Shown piece after piece: positions 24,790-37,364 of a stretch of DNA of 50,800 bases. Position numbers and translations under genes: made by a program. Under the pieces are notes generated by a model, which made no database searches, had not been told where the DNA came from, and saw nothing but the letters and a program-made list of their open reading frames with translations. Within the stretch, counting starts at the first letter, position 1. Each line of letters opens with the position of its first letter. This DNA comes from Gammaproteobacteria bacterium (GTDB lineage Bacteria; Pseudomonadota; Gammaproteobacteria; Thiohalomonadales; Thiohalomonadaceae). Location: NCBI GenBank assembly GCA_003252455.1, contig QKED01000059.1, positions 1-50,800 on the forward strand. The letters are read 5' to 3'.

Positions 24790-26955
24790 TTACTTGCCGC
24801 GGTCGAGATAGTGCCCCTCGCCTTGATAGGTGCCAGCGCGCATACGCGCGATGACCTCGCGCATCGGCAGGCTCTGCGGGTCTTTGCGCGGGGTCTCGTC
24901 GCTGCTCCCCTTGAGCTTGCCTTCGAGGTGTTCGGCCAGGGCCTCCCACCTCGACCACTCATCCTTGGCGCTATAGCTCACCTCGGTGCTCTGGCGCAGT
25001 TGCCAGTCGATGATGGCGATGTTGTAGAGGTCGATCAGGGTGGTGGGCTCGAACAGTTGGTAGGCACGCACCGCATACAGCTTCGCCTTGGCGTAGTCCC
25101 CGGCGCTGATCATATCGTCGGCCAGACCGCGGTAGATGGCGGCGGCCAGTTGGCGGGCGTTCTGGTAGGAGGCGACCCTGCCGAGCTGTTCCGCCGCCGC
25201 CAGATAGTCGCCAGCATTCAGCGCGGTGAGCCCGCCCAGGCTGTTGTCCATGTCTTGCAGTACGCGCGCGTTTGCCGGGCAGGTCGGGACGAGGTTGGCG
25301 TGGGCCCGCTCGGCGAACTGCCTGGCCAGGTCGCGCTGCTGCATCTGGATGGCGAGGCCGAAGAGGTACCGGAACTCCTCGCCATCATGGAGTGTGTCGA
25401 TGCGCGGTGAGAGGGTGAGCGCGGGGGGCGGTGCGTCGGCCGCCTTGGGGATGTACAGGGTGTGGCTGTGGCCGATAAACAGCGGGCTCCAGGTGGGGCG
25501 GTTGATAAACCAGTTGTTAAGACTCTCGTCGGCGTTGTCCACCACCCACATGTCGGCTTGGAAGCGCGCCAGCAACGCCTCCGGCTTGACCTCATCCAGG
25601 AAGGCGGCACGGTAGTCGTTGTACCAGGCGGCGTAGGGGAAGGCGCGTGCATCGATAAACACCTTCCGCTCAGGCCAGAGGCGATACATCAAGTAGCCCC
25701 CGCTCTCGTAGTCATTGCCGATGCGTGTGCCGGGAAGGTGGGCCTCGATATAGTCGGCCACATCGTCGGGTTTGTGGGTGACTCGGGCGGCGCCTTGCAG
25801 GGCCCCCTCCGGGCCCAGCAGGCCGGTGCACGGGAGGTTGCTGAAGGTGCGCTGGGCGATGACCCCGAACAGTACGATCGTGAGTAGCCACAGGGCGAGC
25901 TGGGGGCGTGCCGTGGGGGCCTGTTCATCGCGCCCGGGTAGTGCGCTCAGGGTGGCGAAGAGAAACACCGGGGCGAGAAAGGGCGCCATGCGGGTCGTCT
26001 TCACGTAGATGAGGACGAAGATGATAAAGCTGAGGATCGCGACCCAGTCGGCCCGTTTCTGCAGTACCCGGGGTACCTGGGCGAGCAGGAATAGGCCCAT
26101 GGCCACGAGCATGTAGTCGAGCAGGTAGAAGGGGGCGATGTTGTAGTTGGCGGTGGGCAGCCACTCGGAGATGGTCGCGACGATATGGCCGAAGGGGTTG
26201 TTCAGGCTGCTCATGACGATGCTCAGTGGCAGCTGATAGCCGTAGGGATTGACCAGCAGTGCGGGCAGGCAGAGGAGTAGGCCGATGAGCAGGTGTTTGC
26301 GCAGGCGTGGCGGTAGGGCGAGCGAGGGGCTCAGACGGTGGTTGAGCAGCTCGCCGAGGGCGATGGCGATGAAGAAGGGGGCGGCGATGGCAAAGGCACC
26401 GTGGGTGTTGACCCAGACGATGAGGATGAGCGGGAAACCGTAGGCCAGCGCCCAACCCCGCTCACCCAACGCACGCATCTGGTAGTAGAGCCAGACCGTC
26501 AGGCTCAAGAGCGAGATGCTGAACAGGGTCGGTTTGACCGCATGGGTGGCGTAGGTGAGCAGGGGGGCTACGGTGACGCCGATCCAGAGCAGGGGGTGGA
26601 GGGTGATGCCGCGCCGTCGGGCGTAGAGCAGGGCCAGCAGGATCATCAGGCCTAGACTCAGGTAGCGCACCAGCAGCAGCCCGTAGACCGAGCCGGCCTC
26701 ATAGACGGCGTAGAGCAGCATCCCCCCAATCCAACTGTTGTAGACGCTGTTGTTCTCCGCCGGTGTCCAGGAGAAGAGCGTGTGATCGAGGGTCAGATGG
26801 CCGCTCAAGAGGTTGTAGCGCGCCAGCGTCATCTGCCACCAGAGGTCGTTGGCAAAGATGGGGTGCAGGAAGGTGACGAAGAAGATCGCCAAGCAGGTGC
26901 CGGCCGCCGCGAGGGTGAGCAGGCGCGGCCAGTGGGCGCGAGGGGAGTAGGGCAT
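24790..26955 (-). CDS. Large polytopic membrane protein, GT-C glycosyltransferase-like
   Basis: 721 residues. The first ~400 contain about ten hydrophobic helices with an acidic loop after the first (FLHPIFANDLWWQMTLARYN), as seen in GT-C membrane glycosyltransferases (PMT/ArnT-type), where this Asp is catalytic. Two more blocks, VYNSWIGGMLLYAVYEAGS and WVNTHGAFAIAAPFF, are conserved in uncharacterised membrane proteins. The soluble C-terminus (~400-721) has YRLWPERKVFIDARAFPY and helical repeats, perhaps TPR-like. It is the last gene of an operon with the WecE-like and ATP-grasp genes. Assignment to GT-C is inference. Confidence 0.7.
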   Translation of the reverse strand: MPYSPRAHWPRLLTLAAAGTCLAIFFVTFLHPIFANDLWWQMTLARYNLLSGHLTLDHTLFSWTPAENNSVYNSWIGGMLLYAVYEAGSVYGLLLVRYLSLGLMILLALLYARRRGITLHPLLWIGVTVAPLLTYATHAVKPTLFSISLLSLTVWLYYQMRALGERGWALAYGFPLILIVWVNTHGAFAIAAPFFIAIALGELLNHRLSPSLALPPRLRKHLLIGLLLCLPALLVNPYGYQLPLSIVMSSLNNPFGHIVATISEWLPTANYNIAPFYLLDYMLVAMGLFLLAQVPRVLQKRADWVAILSFIIFVLIYVKTTRMAPFLAPVFLFATLSALPGRDEQAPTARPQLALWLLTIVLFGVIAQRTFSNLPCTGLLGPEGALQGAARVTHKPDDVADYIEAHLPGTRIGNDYESGGYLMYRLWPERKVFIDARAFPYAAWYNDYRAAFLDEVKPEALLARFQADMWVVDNADESLNNWFINRPTWSPLFIGHSHTLYIPKAADAPPPALTLSPRIDTLHDGEEFRYLFGLAIQMQQRDLARQFAERAHANLVPTCPANARVLQDMDNSLGGLTALNAGDYLAAAEQLGRVASYQNARQLAAAIYRGLADDMISAGDYAKAKLYAVRAYQLFEPTTLIDLYNIAIIDWQLRQSTEVSYSAKDEWSRWEALAEHLEGKLKGSSDETPRKDPQSLPMREVIARMRAGTYQGEGHYLDRGK

Positions 26956-27013
26956 GGTGGGTATGGTCTATCCGAGGTAGGTAGGGCGGGTGTGGCCTAC
27001 TGCGGGCGAATCA

Positions 27014-28150
27014 TCAGGCGCCGCCGAGGAGGCGGCAGGCGGTGGCGATGACCCGCGCCTGGGCCTCGCCGAGGTCGAGCCAGAGCGGCAGGCGTACCAA
27101 GCGCTCGCTCATCTCCAGGGTCAGTGGCAGTTCACCGTGGGTGCGCGCGGCGCGGCGACCCTGTGGGGCGCTGTGCAGCGGTACGTAGTGAAAGACGCAG
27201 GCGATCCCCTCGGCGCGCATGGCCTGGATGAAGGCGTCGCGGTCTTGGCCGTCGCGCAGCAGCAGGTAATACATGTGGGCGTTGTGCGTGCACCCCTCGG
27301 CGATGATCGGACGGCGCAGGCGCCCGGCCTGCTCCAGCGCGGCGAAGGCGTCGTGGTAGCGCTGCCAGAGGGCCAGGCGCTGGGCGGTGATCGCCTCCGC
27401 CTCCTGCACCTGGGCCCAGAGGAAGGCGGCGATCAGCTCGCCGGGGAGGTAGGAGGAGCCCATGTCGACCCAGGTGTACTTGTCGACCTGGCCACGGAAG
27501 AACTGGCTGCGGTTGGTGCCCTTCTCGCGCAGGATCTCGGCGCGCTGCACCAGCTCGGGGAGGTTGATCAAGAGCGCCCCGCCCTCGCCGGAGATGACGT
27601 TCTTGGTCTCGTGGAAGGAGTAGCAGCCGAGGTGGCCGAGCGTGCCGAGCATGCGCCCCTTGTAGCGACTCATCACCCCCTGGGCGGCATCTTCGATCAC
27701 CAGCAGGTTGTGGCGCGCGGCGATGGCCATGATGGTGTCCATCTCGCACGCCACCCCGGCGTAGTGCACTGGCACGATGGCCTTGGTGCGCGGGGTGATG
27801 GCCGCCTCGATGAGGCGCTCGTCGATGTTCAGGGTGTCGGGGCGGATGTCGACGAACACCGGCACCCCACCGCGCAGTACGAAGGCGTTGGCGGTGGAGA
27901 CGAAGGTGAAGGAGGGCATGATCACCTCGTCACCCGGCTGGATGTCGGCGAGTAGGGCGGCCATCTCCAGGGCGGCGGTGCAGGAGTGGGTGAGCAGCGC
28001 CTTGGGGCTGCCGCTCTGCTGCTCCAGCCACTGGCTGCAGTAGCGGGTGAACTGACCGTCACCGGCGAGCTGGCCGAGGGCGTGGGCCTCGGCGATGTAG
28101 TGCAGCTCTTTGCCGGTGAGGTGCGGCTTGTTGAACGGGATCATATCCAT
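27014..28150 (-). CDS. DegT/DnrJ/EryC1/StrS aminotransferase, WecE-like
   Basis: 378 residues from ATG 28150 (MDMIPFNKPHLTGKELHYI). Family motifs: THSCTAALEMAALL for PLP phosphate contacts, VIMPSFTFVSTANAFVLRGG, DIRPDTLNIDERLIEAAITP, IPVHYAGVACEM-type, VIEDAAQGV (PLP Asp) and YSFHETKNVISGEGG with the PLP-binding Lys in HETKN. The pattern is close to WecE/RffA, which aminates dTDP-4-keto-6-deoxyglucose to dTDP-Fuc4N. Its product may be the amino sugar used by the neighbouring genes. It is 31 bp downstream of the ATP-grasp gene and co-transcribed. Confidence 0.9.
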   Translation of the reverse strand: MDMIPFNKPHLTGKELHYIAEAHALGQLAGDGQFTRYCSQWLEQQSGSPKALLTHSCTAALEMAALLADIQPGDEVIMPSFTFVSTANAFVLRGGVPVFVDIRPDTLNIDERLIEAAITPRTKAIVPVHYAGVACEMDTIMAIAARHNLLVIEDAAQGVMSRYKGRMLGTLGHLGCYSFHETKNVISGEGGALLINLPELVQRAEILREKGTNRSQFFRGQVDKYTWVDMGSSYLPGELIAAFLWAQVQEAEAITAQRLALWQRYHDAFAALEQAGRLRRPIIAEGCTHNAHMYYLLLRDGQDRDAFIQAMRAEGIACVFHYVPLHSAPQGRRAARTHGELPLTLEMSERLVRLPLWLDLGEAQARVIATACRLLGGA

Positions 28151-28181
28151 GGCGCTTCTCGCTACGCTGGCCGGAAGGGGC

Positions 28182-29366
28182 TTAGACGACTCGCACCCGA
28201 GCCGCCAGCAGTGACTGTAACCTGGGGGCCTGCTCCAGCATCTGCGCCGCGTCACGGTGCGCAACGAAGACGATGCCGAATTTGTGCGTGTCGATGTTCT
28301 CCACCCGCTCACCGGGCTCGCCCCAGATGAGCTGGTCGATGATCTGTGCGGCCACCTCGGGGTCGAAGTCGAAGCCCTCGAAGATGCCGGTGTGCGGGGC
28401 CATCAGGCAGTGGCGGGTGAGGCTACGGGTCACCGCCAGTGGCCGCGCCGCCTCGATGCCGAGACCCGCGGCGGCGCGCACGATCCACTCCGCGTAGGGG
28501 GCGCCGGTGGCGTGGCGCACCAGCTCGATGTAGAGGTCGCCGGGGGCGCGGCGGCAGATCTCGATGATCACCGGCGCCCCCGCTGGGGTGAGGATGAACT
28601 GCACGTGGAAGATGCCGTCCACCAGCGTCAGGGCGTTGGCGATCTGCTCGCTGTAGGCCACCAGTTGGTCGATGGCCGGCGGCGGCACCGAGGTGGGGCA
28701 GGAGGCGGCGGAGACCAGATAGGGGCTGTGGTGGTAGTGCTCGTTGTCGCTGAAGTGGAACACCACCCTGCCTGCACGCAGCAGCGCGGTGAAGCCGTGA
28801 CGGCTCCCCTCGATGAACTCCTCGATGACCACCCGTTTGGCCTTGGAGAGGGTCAGGGCCGCCTGTGCGGCGGCCAGGGTGGCGGCGCGATCATCGGTGC
28901 GTAGGATGCCCTTGCCGCCAGTGAGGTCCACGGGTTTGACGATGAGCGGAAAGCGCAACTGCGCACAGGCGGCGGCCACCTCGGCCAGGTCGCTACAACC
29001 GATGGCTCGTGGGCTGGGGATACCCTGGGCCTCGGCGAAGAGGCGCCAGCGGTCCTTGTGGTGGATGATCGCCGAGGTCTCAGGGGTGTCGTGACCGGGC
29101 AACCCCAGCGCTGCGGCGGCATAGGCGCAGGAGAGGGCGGAGAAGTCGTTGCAGCAGGCACACAGGGCCTCCACCTGCTCCTCACGTGCCAGGGCCAGCA
29201 CCGCCTCGGGGTCGGAGTAGTCGCAAGGGATGTAGGCGTCGGACTCACGGTGGCCTAGGTCCTGTGCGCGGTTACCGCTGGTGATCACCCAGTAGCCGAG
29301 CCCCTTGGCGGCGCGGATGAGGGGGAGGTCCGCGTGGCCACCACCGGCGATGAGGAGTTTTTTCAT
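28182..29366 (-). CDS. ATP-grasp ligase (carbamoyl-phosphate-synthase-like)
   Basis: 394 residues. N-terminal Rossmann-like preATP-grasp domain (MKKLLIAGGGHADLPLIRAA), then the ATP-grasp core with HHKDRWRLFAEAQGIPSPRA, FPLIVKPVDLTGGKGILRTD (ATP-binding Lys), VVIEEFIEGSRHGFTALL and VDGIFHVQFILTPAGAPVII-EICRRAPGD (Mg ligands Glu and Asn equivalents). This class joins a carboxylate to an amine or thiol using ATP. Neighbouring aminotransferase and membrane genes suggest that it attaches an acid to an amino sugar, or makes a peptide bond on it; that is inference. Confidence 0.85.
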   Translation of the reverse strand: MKKLLIAGGGHADLPLIRAAKGLGYWVITSGNRAQDLGHRESDAYIPCDYSDPEAVLALAREEQVEALCACCNDFSALSCAYAAAALGLPGHDTPETSAIIHHKDRWRLFAEAQGIPSPRAIGCSDLAEVAAACAQLRFPLIVKPVDLTGGKGILRTDDRAATLAAAQAALTLSKAKRVVIEEFIEGSRHGFTALLRAGRVVFHFSDNEHYHHSPYLVSAASCPTSVPPPAIDQLVAYSEQIANALTLVDGIFHVQFILTPAGAPVIIEICRRAPGDLYIELVRHATGAPYAEWIVRAAAGLGIEAARPLAVTRSLTRHCLMAPHTGIFEGFDFDPEVAAQIIDQLIWGEPGERVENIDTHKFGIVFVAHRDAAQMLEQAPRLQSLLAARVRVV

Positions 29367-29699
29367 GGGGGTCGGCGCTTTCGGGATACTTGAAGCTGAA
29401 AGGGGCGTCCGCTGGACGCTGTCGGGCTATTCTCTCGGGCCCCTCAGGGGTGGGTCAAGTCACGCGGCGCCTTTGCGAGCAGGGGCGGGTGCGCCGGGGA
29501 GCGCCCCGCCCGGAGGCGACGGGGGCCGTCAACCGGCGCCCTGCTCGGCGGGCCCTTCCCGCCGGACGGTCGACCTATCGGCACGCCTCTGGGCTACGAT
29601 CACCGGCCGACGCAGACGTCAGATAAGTTGGCAATCACGTAGGTCGTTTCTCATACTTATTGTGGGATAACGCCCTAAACGCCCCATCGTCAATTTCTG
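29367..29699. other. 333-bp gap with GC-rich structured leader
   Basis: Between the divergent ATP-grasp and hybrid-kinase genes. 29470-29580 is very GC-rich with multiple short self-complementary stretches, e.g. GGCGGG-CCCTT-CCCGCC near 29549-29565. 29620-29690 is AT-richer and probably holds the promoter of the kinase. No riboswitch class was recognised. Confidence 0.5.
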
Positions 29700-32795
<3,096 letters not shown>

Positions 32796-32889
32796 GGGCA
32801 CACCGCCACCCGGCGTCGACCCGGGTGGCTTGAGCGGGCCGCCGTGTGCCACCATCTGCCCCTCGACCCACGCCTCAGGGAGCCGCACC

Positions 32890-33927
32890 ATGGCCCAGCC
32901 ACGCCTTCGCCACGTCGCCCTCCTCTCCCTCGTCCTCGGCTACCTCGGTCTCAACGCCTGCTCCGGTGCGCGCTACGCCGGCCCACCCTCGGACCACTTC
33001 GATGGCGAGCGCTTCTTCAACCCGGGGGGGCACGACGACCACGGCCTCGGCGACCTACTGCGCTGGCGCCTGCAGCGTCAACCGGGGGCCTGGCCACAGA
33101 CGCCGCTCCCGGCCCAGGTGCGCCCCGATCCACCGCAACAGGTCACCGAAGGGGTGCGCGTCACCTTCATCAACCACGCCACCTTCCTCATCCAGATGGG
33201 GGGTATCAACATCCTCACCGACCCCATCTGGTCCGAGCGTACCAGCCCACTCGCCTTCGTCGGCCCGCGCCGCCGCGCCGCGCCGGGTCTGCGCCGCGAG
33301 CAGCTACCACCCATCGATCTGATCCTCCTTAGCCACAACCACTACGACCACCTCGACCTGCCCACCCTGGCCTACCTCGCCGCGCGCGACAGCCCGCGCC
33401 TGGTGACACCACTCGGCAACGGCGTGCTGGTGCGGGGGGCCGGCCTCAGTGAGGTGCAGGAGCTGGATTGGTGGCAGGCGCTCAAGGTACGGGGCGTCGG
33501 TATCACCCTGGTGCCCGCGGTGCACTTCTCCGCCCGTTCGCCGTTCGACCGCAACCGCAGCCTCTGGGGCGGCTTCTACCTGCAGCAGGGGGAGCAACGC
33601 ATCTACTTCGCCGGGGATACCGGCTGGGGCGACCACTTCACGCAGATCCGCCAGCGTCTCGGTGCCCCCAGCCTCGCCCTGCTGCCGATCGGCGCCTATC
33701 TGCCACGCTGGTTCATGGCCGCGGTGCATACCGCGCCTGAAGAGGCGCTGGCCGCGCACCGGGTGCTCGGGGCCAAGACCAGCCTGGCCATGCACTTCGG
33801 CACCTTCCCCCTGGCCGATGATGCGCTGGACGACCCGGTCGAGGCCCTGCAGGCGGCGCTGCGCGAGCAGCCGGTGGACTTTCGCGTACTGGCGCACGGA
33901 GAGAGCTATATCTCATCGGTCGAGTGA
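32890..33927 (+). CDS. Lipoprotein metallo-beta-lactamase-fold hydrolase
   Basis: 345 residues from ATG 32890 (MAQPRLRHVALLSLVLG). The signal peptide ends in a lipobox (LGLNAC), so it is probably membrane-anchored in the periplasm. The MBL fold shows VTFINHATFLIQMGGINILTDPIW, the metal motif LLSHNHYDHLDL (HxHxDH variant: HNHYDH), VPAVHFSARS and FAGDTGWGDHF, then AMHFGTFPLADDA. This subgroup resembles NAPE-PLD/UlaG-like enzymes that hydrolyse phosphodiester or lactone substrates. Its substrate is not known. No operon partner is evident. Confidence 0.87.
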   Translation: MAQPRLRHVALLSLVLGYLGLNACSGARYAGPPSDHFDGERFFNPGGHDDHGLGDLLRWRLQRQPGAWPQTPLPAQVRPDPPQQVTEGVRVTFINHATFLIQMGGINILTDPIWSERTSPLAFVGPRRRAAPGLRREQLPPIDLILLSHNHYDHLDLPTLAYLAARDSPRLVTPLGNGVLVRGAGLSEVQELDWWQALKVRGVGITLVPAVHFSARSPFDRNRSLWGGFYLQQGEQRIYFAGDTGWGDHFTQIRQRLGAPSLALLPIGAYLPRWFMAAVHTAPEEALAAHRVLGAKTSLAMHFGTFPLADDALDDPVEALQAALREQPVDFRVLAHGESYISSVE

Positions 33928-33934
33928 GGTCGTC

Positions 33935-34603
<669 letters not shown>

Positions 34604-34645
34604 TGCGCTTCCCCTTTGTGAGTGGTGTTTGCGCAGAGTCTAGTC

Positions 34646-34663
34646 ATACATAAATATTTGTAT
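34646..34663. promoter_or_regulatory. LysR-type box between divergent genes
   Basis: ATACA-N8-TGTAT, an AT-rich dyad matching the T-N11-A pattern, in the intergenic space of the reductase and LysR genes. A second related dyad (ATAC-GCAAAT-GTAT) occurs at 34686-34699. Confidence 0.6.
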
Positions 34664-34698
34664 TCACCAGAAACGGCATGCGTGATATACGCAAATGT

Positions 34699-35589
34699 AT
34701 GGACATACACACCGCCGATTTCGACTGGAACCACGTCCGCGCCTTCCTCGCCAGCGCCCGTGCGGGCTCGTTGTCGCGCGCCGCGCGCACCCTACACACC
34801 ACCCAACCGACCCTCAGCCGCCAAGTCGCCGCGCTGGAGGCGGCGCTCGGTGTCACCCTCTTCGAGCGGGTCGGCAAGGGGGTACAGCTCACCCTCGCCG
34901 GGGAGAAACTACTCCAGCACGCCGAGCAGATGGAGGCGCAGGCCACCGCATTCGCCCTTAGCGCTAGCGGCGAGAGCGTCGCGATGCAGGGGCGCGTCAC
35001 CCTCTCCGCCAGCGAGATCGACGCCATGTTCCGCCTACCTGCCGTGATTGCCCTGCTCCAGCAACTGGAGCCCGGGATCGAGATCGACGTGGTGGTGACC
35101 AACGCCGCGAGCGACCTCAAACGCCGCGAGGCGGACATCGCCCTGCGCAGCTTTCGCCCCAGCGAGCCCGACCTCATCGCGCGCAAACTGTTCGACGAGC
35201 CGTGCTGGTTCTTCGGCCGCCGGACCTACCTCGACCGTCTCGCAGGTCGCACCGACGACGAACTCTTCACGCAGATTCGTATCATCGGCTTCGACGACAA
35301 CACGCCACTGTTCGAGATGGTCAACCGCGCCGGCTGGCGCATCGGCCCGGCGAACATCGCCTGTACCAGCCACTCTCACATCCTCCACTGGCACCTGGTC
35401 AAGGCCGGGATCGGCCTCTCTATCTTCCCCGAGGCGATAGGCCGACAAGACCCAGATCTGGCCATCGCACTGCCCGGGCTCGGCGCCCCAGTGACGGTGC
35501 CACTGTGGCTCGTCTGCCATCGTGAGCTGCGCACCAATCCGCGCGTGCGGCGGGTGTTTGAAGTGCTTGGTGAAATGCTAGGTGGATAA
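34699..35589 (+). CDS. LysR-family transcriptional regulator
   Basis: 296 residues from ATG 34699 (MDIHTADFDWNHVRAFL); an in-frame ATG at 34678 would add seven residues. The HTH reads LSRAARTLHTTQPTLSRQVA with ALEAALGVTLFERVGKGVQLT following. The effector domain contains VTLSASEIDAMFRLPAVIAL and DIALRSFRPSEPDLIARKL, and resembles regulators of oxidoreductase genes. It is transcribed divergently from an NmrA-like reductase, probably its target. Confidence 0.9.
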   Translation: MDIHTADFDWNHVRAFLASARAGSLSRAARTLHTTQPTLSRQVAALEAALGVTLFERVGKGVQLTLAGEKLLQHAEQMEAQATAFALSASGESVAMQGRVTLSASEIDAMFRLPAVIALLQQLEPGIEIDVVVTNAASDLKRREADIALRSFRPSEPDLIARKLFDEPCWFFGRRTYLDRLAGRTDDELFTQIRIIGFDDNTPLFEMVNRAGWRIGPANIACTSHSHILHWHLVKAGIGLSIFPEAIGRQDPDLAIALPGLGAPVTVPLWLVCHRELRTNPRVRRVFEVLGEMLGG

Positions 35590-35909
35590 GGCCGGTGTGG
35601 TGGCGCGAACGACGCCTTGGTGGCCTAGCACGGAGGTAGACGAGGGGTGCACTGGTACTCGCTTGTAAACGGCGAGCTGTGAGCGCTAGAGTTGGGGGCC
35701 GGAGGGAAGGCGGATGGTCGTTTTGGTATGGGAAAAATCCATTTAAATCAGTGAGTTAATTGCGTGATACGTAGCCAAGGCTATATTCAGTCTGGGTGTG
35801 TAAACTGAAAAAATGATACGAGACAACTCGATTCCATGTGATTTGCGCTAGGCCGCCTCCTTATTATTGGGAATAGCGTTGAGGCGTCTCATTAAAACTG
35901 TTGGACGTC
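35590..35909. other. 320-bp non-coding gap before the cassette-like genes
   Basis: No gene seen. The right half (35720-35890) is AT-rich, unlike the flanking LysR gene. The last bases hold GTTGGAC (35900-35906), which fits the integron core-site pattern GTTRRRY, immediately before the next gene. An inverted repeat GCCTCC/GAGGCG lies at 35855-35885. Confidence 0.5.
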
Positions 35910-36308
35910 ATGAACTTGGGGCCACAAGTCACATTCACCACGGATTTCTTCAAACCCATCGCGGGTGAGGAGGACGAAACCAATCCTGGCCGCTACGGCA
36001 AAGCACTGGCGCTGTGGCTCGCCGAGCAACTCAAAGAGCGAGGCGTATCCGTTGAGGGTGTCATCCTAGAGGATTTTGGGTGGGTGGTTATGGTCTTGCG
36101 TAAACCGTTCTTGCTCTGGCTTGGTTGCGGCAATATTGACGGGAGCAGCACAGAGTGGCCAGTGTTTTTTGTCGCTGAAATGTTAGCGCTTCAGCGCATA
36201 TTCAAACGCACAGATCCCGCACCTGAAATTGAAAAACTGAAGGCGCATCTTCCAGCGCTTGTGCCTTCAATTTCTGGAGTAAATGCCGCCCAACACGGCG
36301 CTCAATAG
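35910..36308 (+). CDS. Hypothetical protein, candidate cassette gene 1
   Basis: 132 residues from ATG 35910 (MNLGPQVTFTTDFFKPIAGE). Features: FFKPIAGEEDETNPGRYGKA, then LALWLAEQLKERGVSVEGVI, EDFGWVVMVLRKPFLLWLGC and WPVFFVAEMLALQRIFKR. It is a soluble alpha/beta protein without signal peptide; the pattern recalls small immunity or cassette proteins that I cannot name. The start has only 3 bp after a core-site-like GTTGGAC. The C-terminus overlaps the R''-like GCCCAAC at 36288. Confidence 0.75.
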   Translation: MNLGPQVTFTTDFFKPIAGEEDETNPGRYGKALALWLAEQLKERGVSVEGVILEDFGWVVMVLRKPFLLWLGCGNIDGSSTEWPVFFVAEMLALQRIFKRTDPAPEIEKLKAHLPALVPSISGVNAAQHGAQ

Positions 36309-36354
36309 GGACGCCCTACAGCAAGCTTTGCCTGCTTCCTGACGCTCGTTAGCT
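36288..36354 (+). repeat. attC-like site between cassette genes 1 and 2
   Basis: 67 bp bounded by GCCCAAC (36288-36294, pattern RYYYAAC) and GTTAGCT (36348-36354, close to GTTRRRY). Inside, GCGCTCAATAGG pairs with CCTGACGC once single bases are left unpaired, as the extrahelical bases of attC are. GCCCAAC is 6/7 complementary to GTTGGAC at the start of cassette 1. Identified by eye. Confidence 0.5.
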
Positions 36355-36390
36355 TTGATGTTTGTAGTGAACCGACAGGAGAAAAATCAA

Positions 36391-36846
36391 ATGGGAATGA
36401 CTTTGTGGATTCATACTTTAGATGGCCGCAACTACTCAAAGGAGAGTGATGATCACACGATGATGCATCGGCTGTCACATGAACTTGATGATATTTGTTC
36501 GAAGGCGGGAGTCGCAAAACTAAGCTATTTTTTTGATTTTACAGACTTAAACTTCAATTATGGAGATGAGTTCTCTGACGAGTTTGATGAAGACGAAATC
36601 GAAGACGATATGAGCATAGACCCTGAGACTGGTCTTGGCTATGGAATTGACGACATGACATGGTTTGATGCTAGTGATGGAAGCAAAACAATTGGCACGC
36701 TTCTGAGCGAGGTTCGGGCTGGAATGCTTTCCAGTCTTGGGGATGAGGAGTTGATGTATTTGTGCGAAGAACTAGAAGACTGTTTGAAACAGATAAACGG
36801 AATCAAAGATAAAGGCGGAAAATTTCATTTGGCTGTGATTGAATAA
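36391..36846 (+). CDS. Hypothetical acidic protein, candidate cassette gene 2
   Basis: 151 residues from ATG 36391, preceded by AGGAGA. It is AT-rich and very acidic in the middle (GDEFSDEFDEDEIEDDMS). The start, MGMTLWIHTLDGRNYSKESD, and HRLSHELDDICSKAG are typical of small cytosolic proteins of unknown function that often appear in integron cassettes and immunity gene clusters. Base composition differs clearly from the GC-rich flanks, in line with horizontal origin. No function can be given. Confidence 0.8.
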   Translation: MGMTLWIHTLDGRNYSKESDDHTMMHRLSHELDDICSKAGVAKLSYFFDFTDLNFNYGDEFSDEFDEDEIEDDMSIDPETGLGYGIDDMTWFDASDGSKTIGTLLSEVRAGMLSSLGDEELMYLCEELEDCLKQINGIKDKGGKFHLAVIE

Positions 36847-36847
36847 A

Positions 36848-36914
36848 CCCAAACAAGCCACTTCGCTTTGATTGCTAGTGCTTCCTGCGCGTTCGGTGAG
36901 CGGTGGTGTTATTG
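36848..36914 (+). repeat. Weaker attC-like spacer between cassette genes 2 and 3
   Basis: Ends in GTTATTG (36908-36914), where core-site-like GTT meets cassette gene 3. It begins with CCCAAAC, which fits RYYYAAC poorly. The motif GCTTTGAT occurs here as in the other two spacers. Assignment is tentative. Confidence 0.3.
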
Positions 36915-36926
36915 GTAAAAGTGGTC

Positions 36927-37364
36927 ATGGAAATATTGAAAGGCAGAGTAAATAGAAAAACCTACCTTCTGGCTATTGCGGCGATGTCTATGGGTGCGAT
37001 TATTTTGCACAACTTCGTTCAGTATTTAAGTCTGGCGCTGGGTCTGAATGGCATGCAGTATTTGTCAATAACGTCAATGTTGTCGTTTGTATACTTGGCA
37101 GCATGTATGCCGTTTTGTTCTGGACGGTTGAATGATATTGATATGTCTCATTGGTGGTTGGTTGTTTTCTGGTTGGCGGCGCTATTTAGTATAAGAAACA
37201 CCGTCTTGCTTGAGGCCGCGTGGGGTATAAGCGTTGATCCATTTTCATGGCCATTGCTCATTTTAGGGTTGATGTCTTTTGTTTTGGCACTCGTACTTTT
37301 TGTCAAGCCAGGAAACCATAACAAGGGGCCCCAGCCGACCGCTCCCGTGCCGACTGAGCTTTGA
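36927..37364 (+). CDS. DUF805-like membrane protein, candidate cassette gene 3
   Basis: 145 residues from ATG 36927 (MEILKGRVNRKTYLLAIAAM). DUF805 features: GRVNRKTYLLA at the start, SGRLNDIDMSHWW in the middle (family RLHD-x-G-x-S-G-W) and a charged tail VKPGNHNKGPQPTA. About four membrane helices. Its C-terminal codons include CCATAAC (37316-37322), 6/7 complementary to GTTATTG at the cassette start, so coding and recombination sequence may overlap. AT-rich. Function unknown; DUF805 proteins are common in cassettes. Confidence 0.8.
   Translation: MEILKGRVNRKTYLLAIAAMSMGAIILHNFVQYLSLALGLNGMQYLSITSMLSFVYLAACMPFCSGRLNDIDMSHWWLVVFWLAALFSIRNTVLLEAAWGISVDPFSWPLLILGLMSFVLALVLFVKPGNHNKGPQPTAPVPTEL

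Noticed and set aside
35590-35899. Integron integrase or attI
   Set aside because: No integrase-like frame on either strand; only an isolated GTTGGAC core-site-like element is seen.
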